This document shows, one piece after another, positions 26,315-39,354 of a stretch of 64,000 bases of DNA. The notes beneath the pieces were generated by a model. The model saw nothing but the letters and a program-made list of their open reading frames with translations, ran no database searches and was not told where the DNA came from. Source of the DNA: Pseudomonas antarctica (GTDB lineage Bacteria; Pseudomonadota; Gammaproteobacteria; Pseudomonadales; Pseudomonadaceae); NCBI RefSeq assembly GCF_900624995.1, contig NZ_UYXQ01000002.1, positions 1 through 64,000 on the forward strand, read 5' to 3'. Both the position numbers and the translations under genes were made by a program. Position 1 is the first letter of the stretch. Every line of letters starts with the position of its first letter.

Positions 26315-28249
26315 CTAAGCCCGAAACTGCCCCAAGCTCGCCTTCAACTGCGCCGCCAACCCGTCCAGCACCTTGCCACTGGCCGTGGTTTCCACCACCG
26401 CCTGGGCAGCACGCTCGGCCTGCGCATGAATCACTTCCACCCGCCCACGCACCGCATGCGCACCTTGCGCCTGATGCTCAGCCGCGCGCGTCGCCAAGCC
26501 AATCGCCGCATGCACTTGCTCCACCGAAGCCTGCACCGTCTGCTGCAGGCGCACGCTGTCGCGCAGCACCAGCAAGCCTTCGCTCGCCTGACGCCCCGCC
26601 TTGCCGATAGTTTCCACCGCCTCACGTGCGCCCTGTTGCAACGCCACGATATGCGCCTGAATATCACCCGTGGAACTCTGGGTTTTGCTGGCCAGGGCAC
26701 GCACCTCGTCGGCCACTACCGCGAAGCCACGCCCGGTCTCACCGGCACGCGCGGCTTCGATCGCTGCGTTAAGTGCCAGCAAATTGGTCTGCTCGGCAAT
26801 GCCGTGAATCACCGTCAGCACCACTTCAATTTGTTCGCTTTGCTGCGCCAGGCGCTCAATAACCTGAGAACCCGCCTGCACCTGCCCCGCCAACGCTTCG
26901 ATCAAGCTGCCGACCTGCGCTGAAGTGCGCGAGTTTTCATCCGTTGCCTGGCGGATTTCCACCACCTGTTGCAACGCCGCTTGCATCGCATGACTTTCGG
27001 CCTGAGCCTCGTCCGCCATTTGCGACAGCGCGCGCAAGCTCTCGGCCACCTCATCACGCTGCAAACCGGCGGCCTTGTCAGCCCCGGCATTGCGTAAGGT
27101 CATCGCGCCGATCTCCACACCGGTACGCTGAGCGACATCGCCCGCCTCACGCACAATCGGCTGCAACTTATCCACAAAGCGATTCACCGCCGAAGCCATA
27201 TCGCCGATTTCATCCTTGCTGCTGATCTGCACACGCTTGGTGAGGTCGCCTTCGCCCGCCGCCAGGTCATCCATGGCTGCAATCAACAACTTCAGGCGAT
27301 TGACCACACGGCGCCCCAGCACGATAGCAATCAGCAGCAATACGCCGAAGCCTACCGCCGCAAGCCCCATGCCAATGCGCCAACGCAACGTGCCTGCTGC
27401 CTCTTGCACGGCGCTGGAAGTGTTAGCGGTCATCTGCGTGGCGGTGGCTTGCGCAGACTGCAGGCGCGCGCCCATGGCCGCCGCGCTATCTGCCGCAGCC
27501 CCCTTGAGGCTGTCGCCCACCAGTTGATCACTGCTGGCGATCAGTGCGGCAAAACGTTTATCCAGCGCAGCCAGGTCGATCTCTACCGACGCGGTCGAAA
27601 CCCCCATGCGGACCTTGCCGATCTCGACGCCGTTGGGGCTGATAGACGCTTCGACATAGAACACGGAAGGATCATTTTTTGCCGCGTCCAAGACTTTATC
27701 CAAGGCACGGTCTCCCTGCCCCTTCGCGAGCAACGCCTGGTTGATCAGGTTGTCACGGTTCAGATAACGCGTCAGATGCTCCCCGGCCGCGTCGTCATAC
27801 ACCACGAACAATACGTTGGGATTGCGTTGGGCACGCCGGGCAAACTCCGACAGCGTCGGCACATCACTGTCCCACATGGCACGTGGCGCCACCGAGGCCA
27901 ACAGTTGTGCCATGTCGTTGGCAGAATCTTGCAGGTCTTTTTCCAGGGTCGCACGCAACTGCTTCTGCTCGCCTTGCAGCCGCGCGGAAAGCCCGGCGGT
28001 CAGACGCTGGCGTGTATTGGAAGACAAGCTGTCGAGGCTGGATGTTACTTCCTTGCCAGCTTGCGCCAGCTCGCCAGACAGTTTCTGGCTGTCGATACCC
28101 AGGCGATTGCCCAAATCAGCTTCCAACGCCGTGACCGTGCTTCGCGTCAGGGCGACGGCCACCAGCACTTGCACCAAAAGAGCGATACCTAGGGTAACGA
28201 ACACCGGCCGCAACAGTCGGCTTTGTAACAATGAGAGAACGGCAGACAC
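26315..28249 (-). CDS. Methyl-accepting chemotaxis protein
   Basis: A 644-residue transmembrane chemoreceptor. TM1 is near residues 12-34 and a long periplasmic sensor region follows (about 35-290), with [19 protein letters not shown] and VFYVEASI resembling a CACHE-like or double-helical sensor. TM2 is near 293-313, then a HAMP domain and the cytoplasmic signalling hairpin with the tip motif [19 protein letters not shown]. The start is the GTG at 28249, with GGAGGG 7 bases upstream; the longer frame to 28276 lacks a site. It has no NWETF-type tail. The ligand cannot be predicted from the sequence. Confidence 0.93.
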   Translation of the reverse strand: MSAVLSLLQSRLLRPVFVTLGIALLVQVLVAVALTRSTVTALEADLGNRLGIDSQKLSGELAQAGKEVTSSLDSLSSNTRQRLTAGLSARLQGEQKQLRATLEKDLQDSANDMAQLLASVAPRAMWDSDVPTLSEFARRAQRNPNVLFVVYDDAAGEHLTRYLNRDNLINQALLAKGQGDRALDKVLDAAKNDPSVFYVEASISPNGVEIGKVRMGVSTASVEIDLAALDKRFAALIASSDQLVGDSLKGAAADSAAAMGARLQSAQATATQMTANTSSAVQEAAGTLRWRIGMGLAAVGFGVLLLIAIVLGRRVVNRLKLLIAAMDDLAAGEGDLTKRVQISSKDEIGDMASAVNRFVDKLQPIVREAGDVAQRTGVEIGAMTLRNAGADKAAGLQRDEVAESLRALSQMADEAQAESHAMQAALQQVVEIRQATDENSRTSAQVGSLIEALAGQVQAGSQVIERLAQQSEQIEVVLTVIHGIAEQTNLLALNAAIEAARAGETGRGFAVVADEVRALASKTQSSTGDIQAHIVALQQGAREAVETIGKAGRQASEGLLVLRDSVRLQQTVQASVEQVHAAIGLATRAAEHQAQGAHAVRGRVEVIHAQAERAAQAVVETTASGKVLDGLAAQLKASLGQFRA

Positions 28250-28340
28250 TGGGAATCCCTCCATCACGGGTGCCATTAATTTGATAGCACCGCGAAAGAA
28301 AGAACCATAGCAAGGGTCGTGCCGTTTACCAGGCGGGCAC

Positions 28341-28375
28341 GAAAAAGGGCTCCCGAAGGAGCCCTTTGCTTTTTA
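28341..28375 (-). terminator. Terminator of purA
   Basis: AAAGGGCTCC-TTCG-GGAGCCCTTT hairpin followed on the minus strand by TTTTTCG. It lies just past the purA stop. Confidence 0.9.
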
Positions 28376-28388
28376 CATCAACAGCTTA

Positions 28389-29732
<1,344 letters not shown>

Positions 29733-30920
29733 TCAAGAAGCCAGTGGCGATAATTGCCAAAGCCCGTTCTGCAGAATCAATTGCCGGTCGCAGTCCGCTT
29801 CACGGGCGGCGGCCAATGGTTGCCCAGGCAAAGCCTGGACGACACGCTGACCCTCACTGCGCAACTGGCAAACCTGCTGCCAGAGTGCTGCGTCCGTACT
29901 GTCGGGCATCCAGATGCCACCAGACGGCAGCTCGACCTCAGCACGCCCCAGGGTCACCAGGGTTTTCAAATCGGTGGAAAAGCCGGTCGCCGGACGGGCC
30001 CGACCGAAGTCGGCGCCGATATCGTCATAACGACCGCCTTGGGCGATGGCCTGGCCAACACCCGGCACAAACACCGCGAACACCACACCGGTGTGGTAGT
30101 GGTAGCCACGCAACTCACCCAGGTCGAAATACAGCGGCAACGCCGGGAAGCGCGCCGACAACCGCTCGGCAATCGCCAGCACGTCATCCAGCGCCGCCAG
30201 CACTGGCGCCGGTGCATTGGCCAGGCGCTCACGGGCAGCCACCAGCACTTCACGACCACCGCACAGGTTAACCAGCGCGCGCAGCATGTCGGCGAGGTCG
30301 GCAGGCATGCCTTCGGTCAGGGCGATGACTTCATCGATAGCCTTGCGTTGCAGGGCGTCGAACAACTGTTGTTCCACTTCACCGGACAAACCGGCCGCGC
30401 GGGCCAGGCCGCGGTAGATACCGACGTGGCCCAGGTCCATGTGCACATCCGGCACATCAGCCAGCTGCAGCATGGCCAGCATCAAGCTGATCACCTCAAC
30501 GTCGCTGCTCGGGCTGGCATCACCGTACAACTCGGCGCCCAGCTGGATCGGGCTACGCGAAGACGACAAGGCGCGCGGCTGGGCATGCAGTACGCTGCCG
30601 GCGTAGCACAGACGGCTCGGGCCTTCGCGGCGTAGGGTGTGCGCATCAATACGCGCCACTTGCGGCGTGATGTCGGCCCGAAAGCCCATTTGCCGGCCCG
30701 ATTGCGGGTCGATGACCTTGAAGGTGCGCAGATCCAGGTCCTGGCCCGCGCCGGTCAGCAGGGATTCCAGGTACTCGATATGCGGGGTCACGACAAACTC
30801 GTAACCCCAGCTCTGGAACAGATCCAACACCTGGCGACGCGCTACTTCAATGCGCGCAGCTTCTGGTGGCAGTACTTCTTCGATGCCATCTGGCAGCAGC
30901 CAGCGGTCTACCGTTGCCAT
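29733..30920 (-). CDS. hisZ: ATP phosphoribosyltransferase regulatory subunit HisZ
   Basis: A 395-residue paralogue of histidyl-tRNA synthetase that activates short-form HisG in histidine synthesis. The start [21 protein letters not shown] is typical. The class II motif 2 region [17 protein letters not shown] is kept, but the complete histidine-charging motifs and the anticodon-binding domain are absent, which separates it from HisS. It is upstream of purA in the same direction. hisG itself is not in the window, which is usual. Confidence 0.94.
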   Translation of the reverse strand: MATVDRWLLPDGIEEVLPPEAARIEVARRQVLDLFQSWGYEFVVTPHIEYLESLLTGAGQDLDLRTFKVIDPQSGRQMGFRADITPQVARIDAHTLRREGPSRLCYAGSVLHAQPRALSSSRSPIQLGAELYGDASPSSDVEVISLMLAMLQLADVPDVHMDLGHVGIYRGLARAAGLSGEVEQQLFDALQRKAIDEVIALTEGMPADLADMLRALVNLCGGREVLVAARERLANAPAPVLAALDDVLAIAERLSARFPALPLYFDLGELRGYHYHTGVVFAVFVPGVGQAIAQGGRYDDIGADFGRARPATGFSTDLKTLVTLGRAEVELPSGGIWMPDSTDAALWQQVCQLRSEGQRVVQALPGQPLAAAREADCDRQLILQNGLWQLSPLAS

Positions 30921-31112
30921 TACGCCATTCCCCTATGATCCGGGCGGCCAGCCCTCGGCCGAGCCTTGAGTGAAGCAGAAAATACCCGGCTCCTGCATAA
31001 ACAACGCGCAAGAACGACGTGACGAAATGGCCTGCTAGCGGCCTCGTCGGGCACTTTCCTCGAAAAACCTGTGGCGTCTGCGGCGCACAACAACAATCAA
31101 ACATGCAGACGC
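30921..31112. other. Intergenic stretch before hisZ, no gene seen
   Basis: With the terminator next to it, this makes a gap of about 300 bases between hisZ and hflC. I searched it for the small DUF2065 gene that often sits here in Pseudomonas and did not find it in any minus-strand frame. It should contain the hisZ-purA promoter, but I could not select one with confidence. Confidence 0.5.
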
Positions 31113-31136
31113 AAAAAAGCCGGGAATTTCCCGGCT
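31113..31136 (-). terminator. Terminator of the hfq-hflX-hflK-hflC run
   Basis: GCCGGGAA-A-TTCCCGGC hairpin followed on the minus strand by TTTTTT, 90 bases past the hflC stop. Confidence 0.9.
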
Positions 31137-31225
31137 GCCGCATCATACACCCGTTTTCTGAAAGGATCACCCCGCCAGGCATTTTAGCCGCCAGACGGAG
31201 TGGACCCTACAGAATCAGCGGCTGG

Positions 31226-32095
31226 TTACTTGGACTTTTCCAGGTAGCGGAAGAAGTCGCTGCTTGGGTCCAGCACCATGACGTCGGTTTTGTTCGCGAA
31301 ACTTTCGCGGTAAGCGCGCAGGCTACGGTAGAACGCGTAGAACTCTTGGTCCTGGCCGTAAGCCTTGGCGTAGATCGACGCCGCTTGAGCATCACCATCA
31401 CCACGGGCCTCTTCAGACTCGCGATAAGCTTCTGCCAGCAGTACGCGGCGCTGACGGTCGGCATCCGCACGGATACCTTCCGCCAGCTCGTTACCCTTTG
31501 CGCGGTGCTCACGGGCTTCACGCTCACGCTCGGTGCTCATACGCTCGAACACGCTGCGGTTCACTTCCTTAGGCAGGTCGATCGCCTTGACCCGAACATC
31601 GACAACTTCGATGCCCAGCTCTTTCTCAGCCATGATGTTCAATGAACGCGTGATGTCAGCCATCAGCGCATCACGCTCACCGGATACCACCTCGTGCAGG
31701 GTGCGTTTACCAAACTGGTCACGCAGGCCCGATTCCAAACGGCGCGACAAACGCTCGTCGGCAATCTGCTTGAGGCCGGAAGTCGCGGTGTAGAAGCGCT
31801 CGGCATCCTTGACGCGCCACTTGGCGTAGGCGTCAACCATCACGGCTTTCTTTTCCAGGGTCAGGAAGCGCTGTGTCGGTGCATCCAGGGTCATCAGGCG
31901 GGCGTCGAACTTGCGCACCTGGTTCACGTAGGGGACTTTCACATGCAGGCCCGGCTGGACATCCGCCTGGACCACACGACCGAATTGCAGCAACACCGCG
32001 CGCTCGGTCTGAGACACGATGTAGAAGCAGTTCCAGGCAGCGATGACCACGACGACGCCCACAATCAGGGCGGTCAGCGATTTATTGCTCATCAA
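31226..32095 (-). CDS. hflC: HflC, membrane protease modulator
   Basis: A 289-residue SPFH/prohibitin-family protein. It has one N-terminal membrane anchor (about 6-25, LTALIVGVVVVIAAWNCFYIV) and a band-7 domain (VSQTERAVLLQFGRVV). The C-terminal half is helical, with EREAREHRAKGNELAEGIRAD. With HflK it forms the periplasm-facing cage that restrains FtsH. The start overlaps the hflK stop by four bases (ATGA). Confidence 0.96.
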   Translation of the reverse strand: MMSNKSLTALIVGVVVVIAAWNCFYIVSQTERAVLLQFGRVVQADVQPGLHVKVPYVNQVRKFDARLMTLDAPTQRFLTLEKKAVMVDAYAKWRVKDAERFYTATSGLKQIADERLSRRLESGLRDQFGKRTLHEVVSGERDALMADITRSLNIMAEKELGIEVVDVRVKAIDLPKEVNRSVFERMSTEREREAREHRAKGNELAEGIRADADRQRRVLLAEAYRESEEARGDGDAQAASIYAKAYGQDQEFYAFYRSLRAYRESFANKTDVMVLDPSSDFFRYLEKSK

Positions 32096-33267
32096 CGACT
32101 CTCCCTGGTACGTGTTTGCTGTTGCAGCAAGTCAGCGGCCGCACGGGCGCTTGCTTCGTTGGCAGCACTGGACGAACCGGTGGACGGTGCGCTGGTGCTG
32201 CTACGACCACCTTCGATCATCTTGTCCAGCGGCAGGTACAGCAGGTTGTTCTGCCCACCTTTGCTGCCGGTCACGAGAACCTTGCTGGTGTTGCTGAAGA
32301 CTTCCTGCATGGTATCCAGGTACAGACGCTCACGCGTGACTTCCGGCGCCTTGCGGTACTCGGCAACCAGCTTGGTAAAGCGATCAGCCTCACCCTTGGC
32401 GCGCGAGACCACTTCGTCGCGGTAACCGTTGGCATCTTCGAGGATGCGCTGGGCCTGACCACGGGCTTCCGGCACGACGCCGTTGGCGTAGGTTTCAGCC
32501 TGGTTGCGCGAACGCTGCTCGTCTTCACGGGCACGGATCACGTCATCAAAGGCTTCCTGCACTTCGCGCGGTGCGGCTGCGCTCTGTATGTTGACCTGAG
32601 TAACGGTGATACCGGTGCGATAGGTGTCGAGGAACCGTTGCAGACGTTCCTTGATCTCGCTGGCCATCAACTCACGACCTTCGGTCAGCACCTGGTCCAT
32701 GGCAGTGGAACCCACGACATGGCGCAGGGCGCTTTCAGTCGCCTGCTGCAGACTGATTTCAGGTTGATCGACGTTCAGCACGAAATCCTGAAGATTGCTG
32801 ATCTTGTACTGCACGGTCAGCGGCACTTCGACGATGTTCTCGTCTTCGGTCAGCATCTGGCCCTGCTTGGTGTAGGCACGCTCACGCGTGACGTTCTCCA
32901 TGTACTTCTTGTCGATCGGGGGGAAGTAGATGTTCAGGCCCGGGCCGACAGTCTCGTAGTACTTGCCGAAGCGCAGCACTACGGCTTGCTCCTGCTCGTC
33001 AACTACATAAACCGCGCTGTACAGCCACACGGCTGCGAGCACGACAAGACCCAGGCCCAGCAGGCCATAGCCACCGCCCTTGCTTGTGCGACCGCCGTCG
33101 TCACCACCACGTTTTTTCCCACCACCGAACAACCCATTCAGGCTTTCCTGCAGCTTTCGGAAGGCCTCGTCGAGATCTGGTGGCCCCTTGCGGTCGCCAT
33201 TATTGCGGCGTTTACCACCCCAAGGATCCTGATTATTCGAGTTGCCACCCGGCTCATTCCAAGCCAT
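32092..33267 (-). CDS. hflK: HflK, membrane protease modulator
   Basis: A 391-residue SPFH-family partner of HflC. The glycine-rich cytoplasmic N-terminus MAWNEPGGNSNNQDPWGG is typical. A membrane anchor at about 75-95 (GLLGLGLVVLAAVWLYSAVYVV) precedes the band-7 domain (DEQEQAVVLRFGKYY), and the Ser/Ala-rich C-terminus is disordered. I use the ATG at 33267 with GGAGAG upstream; the frame is open to 33345. It lies 96 bases after hflX. Confidence 0.96.
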   Translation of the reverse strand: MAWNEPGGNSNNQDPWGGKRRNNGDRKGPPDLDEAFRKLQESLNGLFGGGKKRGGDDGGRTSKGGGYGLLGLGLVVLAAVWLYSAVYVVDEQEQAVVLRFGKYYETVGPGLNIYFPPIDKKYMENVTRERAYTKQGQMLTEDENIVEVPLTVQYKISNLQDFVLNVDQPEISLQQATESALRHVVGSTAMDQVLTEGRELMASEIKERLQRFLDTYRTGITVTQVNIQSAAAPREVQEAFDDVIRAREDEQRSRNQAETYANGVVPEARGQAQRILEDANGYRDEVVSRAKGEADRFTKLVAEYRKAPEVTRERLYLDTMQEVFSNTSKVLVTGSKGGQNNLLYLPLDKMIEGGRSSTSAPSTGSSSAANEASARAAADLLQQQTRTRESR

Positions 33268-33363
33268 AGCGCTCTCCATCTGATAAAGCAAAGACGCACC
33301 CACGGCGCGCCGACCAATGCTACAGAATGCCTGCTGCCGCGGCACAACCGCTTTAGGAGGCTT

Positions 33364-34665
33364 TTATTGCAAAGTGTGTTGTTCGATGAACTCCGTCGGC
33401 ACCACACCTTCACGACTGACCAGCCGATTCAGCTCCGAGCGCGGCAATCGAACGGCCAGCAAGCTGACGCCTTCTTCGTCGTACTCTTCTTTCTGTACTG
33501 CGCCGAGCTCGAAAAACTGTGCACGCAGTCGAGCAAAACGCTGAGGCAAGCGCAAGGTGCCCACAAACAAATCACTGCCCAGCAACTCGGCAATGGCTTG
33601 TTCAAGCAATTCCAAACCACTGCCGTCACGCGCCGACAGCCAGACCCGCTGAGGCTTACCATCTTCGTCGCGCTGGATTTGTGGCTCAACGCCTTCAAGC
33701 AAATCGAGTTTGTTATAGACCTCGAGGATCGGCAAGTCCTGCGCACCAATCTCGCCCAGTACCACCATCACCTGTTCAATCTGCAACATGCGATCCGGTT
33801 CAGCCGCATCGATCACGTGCAACAGCAGGTCGGAGTTGCTCGACTCTTCGAGCGTAGACCGAAACGCCTCGACCAGCTTGTGAGGCAGGTGACGAATGAA
33901 GCCCACGGTGTCGGCCAGGACAATCGGCCCCAGGTCGTCTAGTTCCAGACGGCGCAGGGTCGGGTCGAGGGTGGCGAACAGTTGGTCGGCCGCGTACACG
34001 TCCGACTTCGTCACATTATTGAACAGTGTGGATTTGCCGGCGTTGGTATAGCCCACCAGGGAAACGGTAGGAATGTCCGCACGCATACGGCCACGACGCG
34101 ATTGCTCGCGCTGACTGCGCACCTTTTCCAGGCGGCCCTTGATCTGACGCAGGCGAACCCGCAGCAAACGTCGGTCGGTTTCCAGCTGGGTTTCACCCGG
34201 GCCGCGCATGCCGATACCGCCACCTTGACGCTCAAGGTGAGTCCAGCCACGAACCAGCCGGGTGCTCATGTGGTCAAGCTGAGCCAGTTCTACCTGGAGC
34301 TTGCCTTCATGGGTACGGGCACGCTGGGCGAAGATATCGAGAATCAGACCGGTACGGTCGATCACGCGACACTCGAAAACACGTTCGAGGTTACGTTCCT
34401 GACTGGGCGTGAGGGTGTGATTGAAGATCACCAGATCGGCTTCTTCAGCATGAACCAGGTCGCGCAATTCCTCGACCTTGCCGCTGCCGATCAAGTATTT
34501 GGCGGTTGGCCGATGACGCGGCACGTTAAAAAACGCAACGGTCTCGGCGCCGGCCGAATTTGCCAGCTCCTGAAACTCCTGCGGATCTTCGCGCGCCTCA
34601 GGGTCCTGTCCATCCAAGTGAACGAGGATCACTCGTTCACCACCACCGTGGCGCTCAAAGAACAA
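33364..34665 (-). CDS. hflX: GTPase HflX
   Basis: A 433-residue ribosome-associated GTPase that splits stalled or heat-damaged ribosomes. It has the N-terminal HflX domain, the glycine-rich linker (LERQGGGIGMRGPGETQLE), and a G domain with GYTNAGKST, DTVGF and NKLD motifs. The start is TTG at 34665 (MFFERHGGGERV), with AGGAG about 6 bases upstream. It begins 12 bases after hfq, in the widespread hfq-hflX-hflK-hflC order. Confidence 0.96.
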   Translation of the reverse strand: MFFERHGGGERVILVHLDGQDPEAREDPQEFQELANSAGAETVAFFNVPRHRPTAKYLIGSGKVEELRDLVHAEEADLVIFNHTLTPSQERNLERVFECRVIDRTGLILDIFAQRARTHEGKLQVELAQLDHMSTRLVRGWTHLERQGGGIGMRGPGETQLETDRRLLRVRLRQIKGRLEKVRSQREQSRRGRMRADIPTVSLVGYTNAGKSTLFNNVTKSDVYAADQLFATLDPTLRRLELDDLGPIVLADTVGFIRHLPHKLVEAFRSTLEESSNSDLLLHVIDAAEPDRMLQIEQVMVVLGEIGAQDLPILEVYNKLDLLEGVEPQIQRDEDGKPQRVWLSARDGSGLELLEQAIAELLGSDLFVGTLRLPQRFARLRAQFFELGAVQKEEYDEEGVSLLAVRLPRSELNRLVSREGVVPTEFIEQHTLQ

Positions 34666-34677
34666 AGGAGACTCCTA

Positions 34678-34938
34678 TCAGGCGTTACCTGGCTCAGCGT
34701 CACCCTGTTCGGTATCAGTTGCGCTAGGCAGACGGATAGGACGAACTGGAACGACTGTCGAGATAGCGTGCTTATAAACCATCTGGCTGACGGTGTTTTT
34801 CAGCAGGATCACGAACTGGTCGAACGACTCGATCGTGCCTTGCAGCTTGATCCCGTTGACCAAGTAGATGGAAACCCCCACTTTCTCTTTACGTAAAGTA
34901 TTCAAGTAAGGGTCTTGTAGCGAATGCCCTTTTGACAT
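34678..34938 (-). CDS. hfq: RNA chaperone Hfq
   Basis: An 86-residue Sm-like hexameric RNA chaperone that pairs small RNAs with mRNAs and, in Pseudomonas, works with Crc in carbon repression. It contains [19 protein letters not shown], the Sm1 region [13 protein letters not shown] with [10 protein letters not shown], and the KH motif of Sm2 ([10 protein letters not shown]). The short acidic tail is typical of Pseudomonas. The ATG at 34938 follows AAGGAG. Confidence 0.98.
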   Translation of the reverse strand: MSKGHSLQDPYLNTLRKEKVGVSIYLVNGIKLQGTIESFDQFVILLKNTVSQMVYKHAISTVVPVRPIRLPSATDTEQGDAEPGNA

Positions 34939-35031
34939 GTGCCGCACTCCTTTAAGGATCAATAATAAAATTCGGAAAATAGATAGCTTATGGCCGCCAC
35001 ACCCCCAAGGATAGACGGCAATTGCAAGGAC

Positions 35032-36003
35032 TCAGCTCAATATGGAGACCGTTCCCAGGTATTTCAAGGCGCGTGACAGATTGTCGCTGTCCAGGCTGTC
35101 CAGCCAGTGCAAATCGCTCCAGCTGCGCAACCAGGTGAACTGGCGCTTCGCCAATTGGCGCGTGGCAATGATGCCGCGCTCCTGCATTTCGGCTGACGTC
35201 AGCTTGCCATCCAGGTGATCCCAGACTTGGCGGTAGCCAACAGCACGTATCGACGGCAACCCAGCATGCAGGTCACCTCGGGAACGCAGTGCTACGACCT
35301 CCTCCACAAACCCCTGTTCCAACATAATTGTGAATCTTTGTGCAATTCGTTCATGTAGCACCTGGCGATTTGACGGAGCAATGGCCAGATTCGCCACAGT
35401 ATAGGGCAATACTGACTGTCCAGATGCGTCTGCATCAGCACTTTGCGCAGTTTGTTTCAGCCGATGTTCAGTCATGGTCTGGCCGCTGACCCGCCAGACT
35501 TCCAGGGCGCGAGTGAGGCGCTGCGGGTCATTGGGGTGAATACGCGCCGCCGACACCGGGTCTACCGCCGCCAACTGGTCATGCAGGGCTTGCCAGCCAA
35601 AGCGTGCTGCCTCGTCCTCAAGGTCGACGCGCACTTGGGCGTCAGCCGGCGGCATATCAGCCAACCCTTCCTGCAAAGCCTTGTAATAGAGCATTGTGCC
35701 GCCCACCAGCAGCGGGATATTGCCCCGCGCGGTGATTTCAGCCATCGCGGCCAAGGCACCGGCGCGAAAATCTGCAGCCGAATAACTTTCTGACGGGTCG
35801 ATGATGTCGATCAGTTTATGCGGGTACTCGGCCAACAATGCTTTGGAAGGCTTGGCCGTGCCGATGTCCATGTCCCGGTAAACCAGGGCAGAGTCAACAC
35901 TGATCAGCTCGCACGGCAACACCTTGGTCAGCTCGATGGCCAGGTCGGTCTTGCCAGCGGCCGTGGGGCCCATCAAGAAGATCGCGGGGGGCAAGGCGCT
36001 CAT
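35032..36003 (-). CDS. miaA: tRNA dimethylallyltransferase MiaA
   Basis: A 323-residue enzyme that adds a dimethylallyl group to A37 of tRNAs reading UNN codons. The P-loop is GPTAAGKT at residues 11-18; [19 protein letters not shown] and the [10 protein letters not shown] block are also family marks. The ATG at 36003 overlaps the mutL stop by one base; the open frame to 36078 is upstream overlap. It sits in the mutL-miaA-hfq-hflX order shared with enterobacteria. Confidence 0.97.
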   Translation of the reverse strand: MSALPPAIFLMGPTAAGKTDLAIELTKVLPCELISVDSALVYRDMDIGTAKPSKALLAEYPHKLIDIIDPSESYSAADFRAGALAAMAEITARGNIPLLVGGTMLYYKALQEGLADMPPADAQVRVDLEDEAARFGWQALHDQLAAVDPVSAARIHPNDPQRLTRALEVWRVSGQTMTEHRLKQTAQSADADASGQSVLPYTVANLAIAPSNRQVLHERIAQRFTIMLEQGFVEEVVALRSRGDLHAGLPSIRAVGYRQVWDHLDGKLTSAEMQERGIIATRQLAKRQFTWLRSWSDLHWLDSLDSDNLSRALKYLGTVSILS

Positions 36004-37916
36004 CAACGACCGCGCAAGAACAGTTTGTCCAGATCGTCGAGGCCCATTTGGGTCCAGGTCGGTCGGCCATGGTTGCATTGTCCGCTGCGCTCGGTGTTTT
36101 CCATGTCACGCAGCAACCCGTTCATTTCCGGCAAGGCCAGGCGGCGGTTGGCGCGAATGGCGCCGTGGCAGGCCATGGTGCCGAGCAATTCGTTAATGTG
36201 TGCCTGGATACGGTCACTGGTGCCGTATTCCATCAGGTCCGCCAGCACGTCGGCGACCAATCGGTTGGCTTCGGCTTGCTTGAGCAGCGCCGGAATCTGG
36301 CGGATTGCCAGGGTTTCCGGGCCCAGGCGCTGCAGTTCAAAGCCGAGCTTCTGGAACACGCTGTGGTGCTCCTCTGCGCAATCGGCTTCACGCTGGCTGA
36401 CGGCCAGGGATTCCGGTACCAACAGCGGCTGGCCGCTGAGGCCTTCGCTGGCCATGGCGATCTTCAGGCGCTCGTACATGATCCGCTCGTGCGCGGCATG
36501 CATGTCCACCAGCACCAGGCCATGGGCGTTTTCCGCCAGTATGTAGATGCCCTTGAGCTGGGCCAGCGCGTAACCCAGCGGCGGGATATCCCCACCGCCC
36601 TCCGGCAACGCGACAGTGCCCGGCTCGGCACCCGGCAACGGCGCAAAAAACTCGCGATAAGCCGCCTGGGCTTCGGCCACCGGCACTGCCGATTGCGGGC
36701 GCGGCGTGTATTGATACTGATAACCCGCCCCCGACCCGGAACCCGGCGCGGTGTAAGCAGGTTGTGGCTGTGACGACTGCAGCAGGTTGGCCGCCAGGCT
36801 CATTTCGCCCTGAGGGCCGAACTCGCCAGCTTGCGGACCACTCGGGCGCACAACGGCCGTCACGATTGGCGCAGACAACTGATCATCCGGGCGCACATCG
36901 CCCAAGGCGCGGTGCAAGGTGCCATAAAGGAAGTCATGCACCATGCGCCCGTCACGGAAGCGCACTTCATGCTTGGTCGGGTGCACGTTGACGTCGACCA
37001 CTGACGGGTCGACCTCAAAAAACAGTACAAACGTCGGATGCCGCCCGTTGAACAATACGTCGCGATAGGCTTGGCGCACCGCGTGAGCCACCAGTTTGTC
37101 GCGCACCGCGCGGCCATTCACAAAGAAGTACTGCAAATCCGCCTGGCTACGGGAGAAAGTCGGCAACCCGACCCAACCCCACAGCCGCAGGCCATTGCGC
37201 TCGATTTCAATCGGCAGCGCCTGCTCCAGGAACCCCGCGCCGCAGATTGCCGAGACACGCCGAGCACGCGCGGCGTCGTCATGGGCTTCGTGCAGGCTGA
37301 GGATGGTCTTGCCGTTGTGGCGCAAGTGGAACGCCACGTCGAAACGCGCCAAGGCCAGACGCTTGATAACTTCTTGCAGGTGATCGAATTCGGTTTTTTC
37401 GGCTTTGAGGAATTTACGCCGCGCCGGGGTGTTGAAGAATAGGTCGCGCACCTCCACCGAGGTGCCCACTGGGTGTGCAGCCGGCTGGACCCTGGGCGCC
37501 ATGTCGCGGCCTTCGGTTTCCACTTGCCAGGCCTGCTCGGCGCTACGGGTGCGCGAGGTCAGGGTCAGGCGCGCCACGGAACTGATAGACGCCAGGGCCT
37601 CACCGCGAAAACCCAGGCTCATCACCCGCTCAAGGTCTTCCAGGTCACGGATTTTGCTGGTGGCGTGACGCGCCAGGGCCAGCGGCAGGTCATCGGAAGA
37701 GATGCCACTGCCGTCATCGCGCACGCGCAGCAGCTTGACGCCGCCCTGTTCGACATCGACATCAATGCGCTTGGCGCCGGAGTCGATGCTGTTTTCCAGC
37801 AGCTCCTTGATCACCGATGCCGGGCGCTCAACCACCTCGCCCGCCGCAATCTGGTTGGCCAGACGCGGGCTGAGCAGTTCGATGCGCGAGCCGCTATTGA
37901 GGACTGATTCGCTCAT
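36003..37916 (-). CDS. mutL: DNA mismatch repair protein MutL
   Basis: A 637-residue GHKL ATPase that links MutS to downstream repair. The N-terminal ATPase has [23 protein letters not shown] (motif I, residues ~22-44), DDGSGI and GFRGEAL. A proline/glutamine-rich linker at about 360-430 joins a C-terminal domain with [12 protein letters not shown], the metal-binding endonuclease motif known for Pseudomonas MutL. Pseudomonas lacks MutH, so the endonuclease motif matters. The start overlaps the amiB stop by one base (TAATG). Confidence 0.97.
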   Translation of the reverse strand: MSESVLNSGSRIELLSPRLANQIAAGEVVERPASVIKELLENSIDSGAKRIDVDVEQGGVKLLRVRDDGSGISSDDLPLALARHATSKIRDLEDLERVMSLGFRGEALASISSVARLTLTSRTRSAEQAWQVETEGRDMAPRVQPAAHPVGTSVEVRDLFFNTPARRKFLKAEKTEFDHLQEVIKRLALARFDVAFHLRHNGKTILSLHEAHDDAARARRVSAICGAGFLEQALPIEIERNGLRLWGWVGLPTFSRSQADLQYFFVNGRAVRDKLVAHAVRQAYRDVLFNGRHPTFVLFFEVDPSVVDVNVHPTKHEVRFRDGRMVHDFLYGTLHRALGDVRPDDQLSAPIVTAVVRPSGPQAGEFGPQGEMSLAANLLQSSQPQPAYTAPGSGSGAGYQYQYTPRPQSAVPVAEAQAAYREFFAPLPGAEPGTVALPEGGGDIPPLGYALAQLKGIYILAENAHGLVLVDMHAAHERIMYERLKIAMASEGLSGQPLLVPESLAVSQREADCAEEHHSVFQKLGFELQRLGPETLAIRQIPALLKQAEANRLVADVLADLMEYGTSDRIQAHINELLGTMACHGAIRANRRLALPEMNGLLRDMENTERSGQCNHGRPTWTQMGLDDLDKLFLRGR

Positions 37917-39337
37917 TATTGCGCTGCCAATTCGGTGCCAGGGATGGTCAATACCTGGCCTACTTTCAACTCATCGGTTTTCAGGTTATTGGCGCGGCGC
38001 AAAGTAGCGGCCGAGACCTGGAAACGCACGGCCAGCATGGCCAGGGTGTCGCCGGGCTGCACGCGATGGTCACGTGGGCCCTGGGCGATTTTCCCAGAGT
38101 CACGCAGCCAGGCGATGTAGCTACCCGGCGGTGGGTTCTGCTGGAAGAACTGGCGAATACCGGCACTGATCGAACGCGCCAACGCCTGCTGGTGGCTGGC
38201 GCTGGCCAGCTTCGAGGCTTCGTTGGAGTTGGAGATGAACCCGGTTTCCACCAGGATCGATGGAATGTCCGGCGACTTCAACACCATGAACCCGGCCTGC
38301 TCCACACGTTGTTTGTGCAAGGAAGTGACGCGGCCGATATTGCTCAAGACCTTCTGGCCCACGTTCAGGCTGGAGGTCAACGACGCCGTCATCGACAGAT
38401 CGAGCAGCACACCGGCGAGCATTTTGTCTTTGTCGTCGAGGGACACGTTGCCGGCCCCGCCGATCAAGTCGGAACGGTTTTCGCTGTCGGCCAGCCAACG
38501 CGCGGTCTCGGACGTGGCGCCACGATCGGACAGGGCAAACACCGAGGCGCCGAAAGCGGCGGTAGACGGTGCGGCATCGGCGTGGATCGACACGAACAGA
38601 TCGGCGCCTTTCTTACGCGCGATTTCGGTACGGCCGCGCAACGGAATGAAGTAGTCACCGGTACGGGTCAGCTCGGCGCGATAGCCTTTCATGCCATTGA
38701 CCTGACGCTGCAGCTCACGAGCAATGGCTAATACCACGTCTTTTTCATGCTGGCCGCGCGCGCCGGAGGCTCCCGGGTCTTCACCGCCGTGGCCGGCGTC
38801 GATCACCACAATAATGTCACGCTTACCCGCAGGCGCAGGTGGCGGCGGTGGCAACTTGACCTGAGGCTGTGCCGGGCTGACCGGCACGGCCGGCACGGTC
38901 GCAACGCTCGGAGTTGGCGCAGGCGGCGGTGCAGCATCAGCGGCATTGTCAAACAGGTCGACCACTAACCGGTTGCCGTATTGCGCGTTCGGGGGCAGCA
39001 CAAAACTTTTCGGGGTTACGACCTTTTTCAGGTCGATCACCACACGCAGGTCGGTCGGCGTGCGCTGGGCCGAACGCATCGCGGTAATCGGCGTGTTGGC
39101 GGTGGCGACTTTCAACGGCGCAGCCAGGGTCGCACCGTTGATGTCGATCACCAGGCGATCAGGCGCCGTCAGGGTAAAGACGCTGTGCTGGACCGGGCCA
39201 GACAGGTCAAACACCAGTCGCGTGTTATCCGGCGCTCGCCACAGGCGAACACTTTTCACCTGCTCAGCAGCCAGAGCATTGAAAGTCATTGCCGCAAGCA
39301 ACACCCCTACGACAGCAACCATCGCGCGAAAGCGCAT
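37916..39337 (-). CDS. amiB: N-acetylmuramoyl-L-alanine amidase AmiB type
   Basis: A 473-residue periplasmic amidase that cuts septal peptidoglycan during cell separation. Signal peptide 1-24 ([14 protein letters not shown]), then an AMIN domain (about 25-125) for septal targeting and a Pro-rich linker. The amidase_3 catalytic domain follows, with zinc motif [21 protein letters not shown] and the ETGFISN glutamate. A C-terminal LysM repeat reads [17 protein letters not shown] use the ATG at 39337. It overlaps neither neighbour's core but lies 17 bases after tsaE. Confidence 0.95.
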   Translation of the reverse strand: MRFRAMVAVVGVLLAAMTFNALAAEQVKSVRLWRAPDNTRLVFDLSGPVQHSVFTLTAPDRLVIDINGATLAAPLKVATANTPITAMRSAQRTPTDLRVVIDLKKVVTPKSFVLPPNAQYGNRLVVDLFDNAADAAPPPAPTPSVATVPAVPVSPAQPQVKLPPPPPAPAGKRDIIVVIDAGHGGEDPGASGARGQHEKDVVLAIARELQRQVNGMKGYRAELTRTGDYFIPLRGRTEIARKKGADLFVSIHADAAPSTAAFGASVFALSDRGATSETARWLADSENRSDLIGGAGNVSLDDKDKMLAGVLLDLSMTASLTSSLNVGQKVLSNIGRVTSLHKQRVEQAGFMVLKSPDIPSILVETGFISNSNEASKLASASHQQALARSISAGIRQFFQQNPPPGSYIAWLRDSGKIAQGPRDHRVQPGDTLAMLAVRFQVSAATLRRANNLKTDELKVGQVLTIPGTELAAQ

Positions 39338-39354
39338 ACCTAACCCCACCAATT

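Noticed and set aside
30847..31182. A 111-codon frame in the hflC-hisZ gap, considered as the usual DUF2065 gene
   Set aside because: The translation is Cys/Arg-rich and lacks the hydrophobic pattern of DUF2065; it overlaps hisZ and a terminator.
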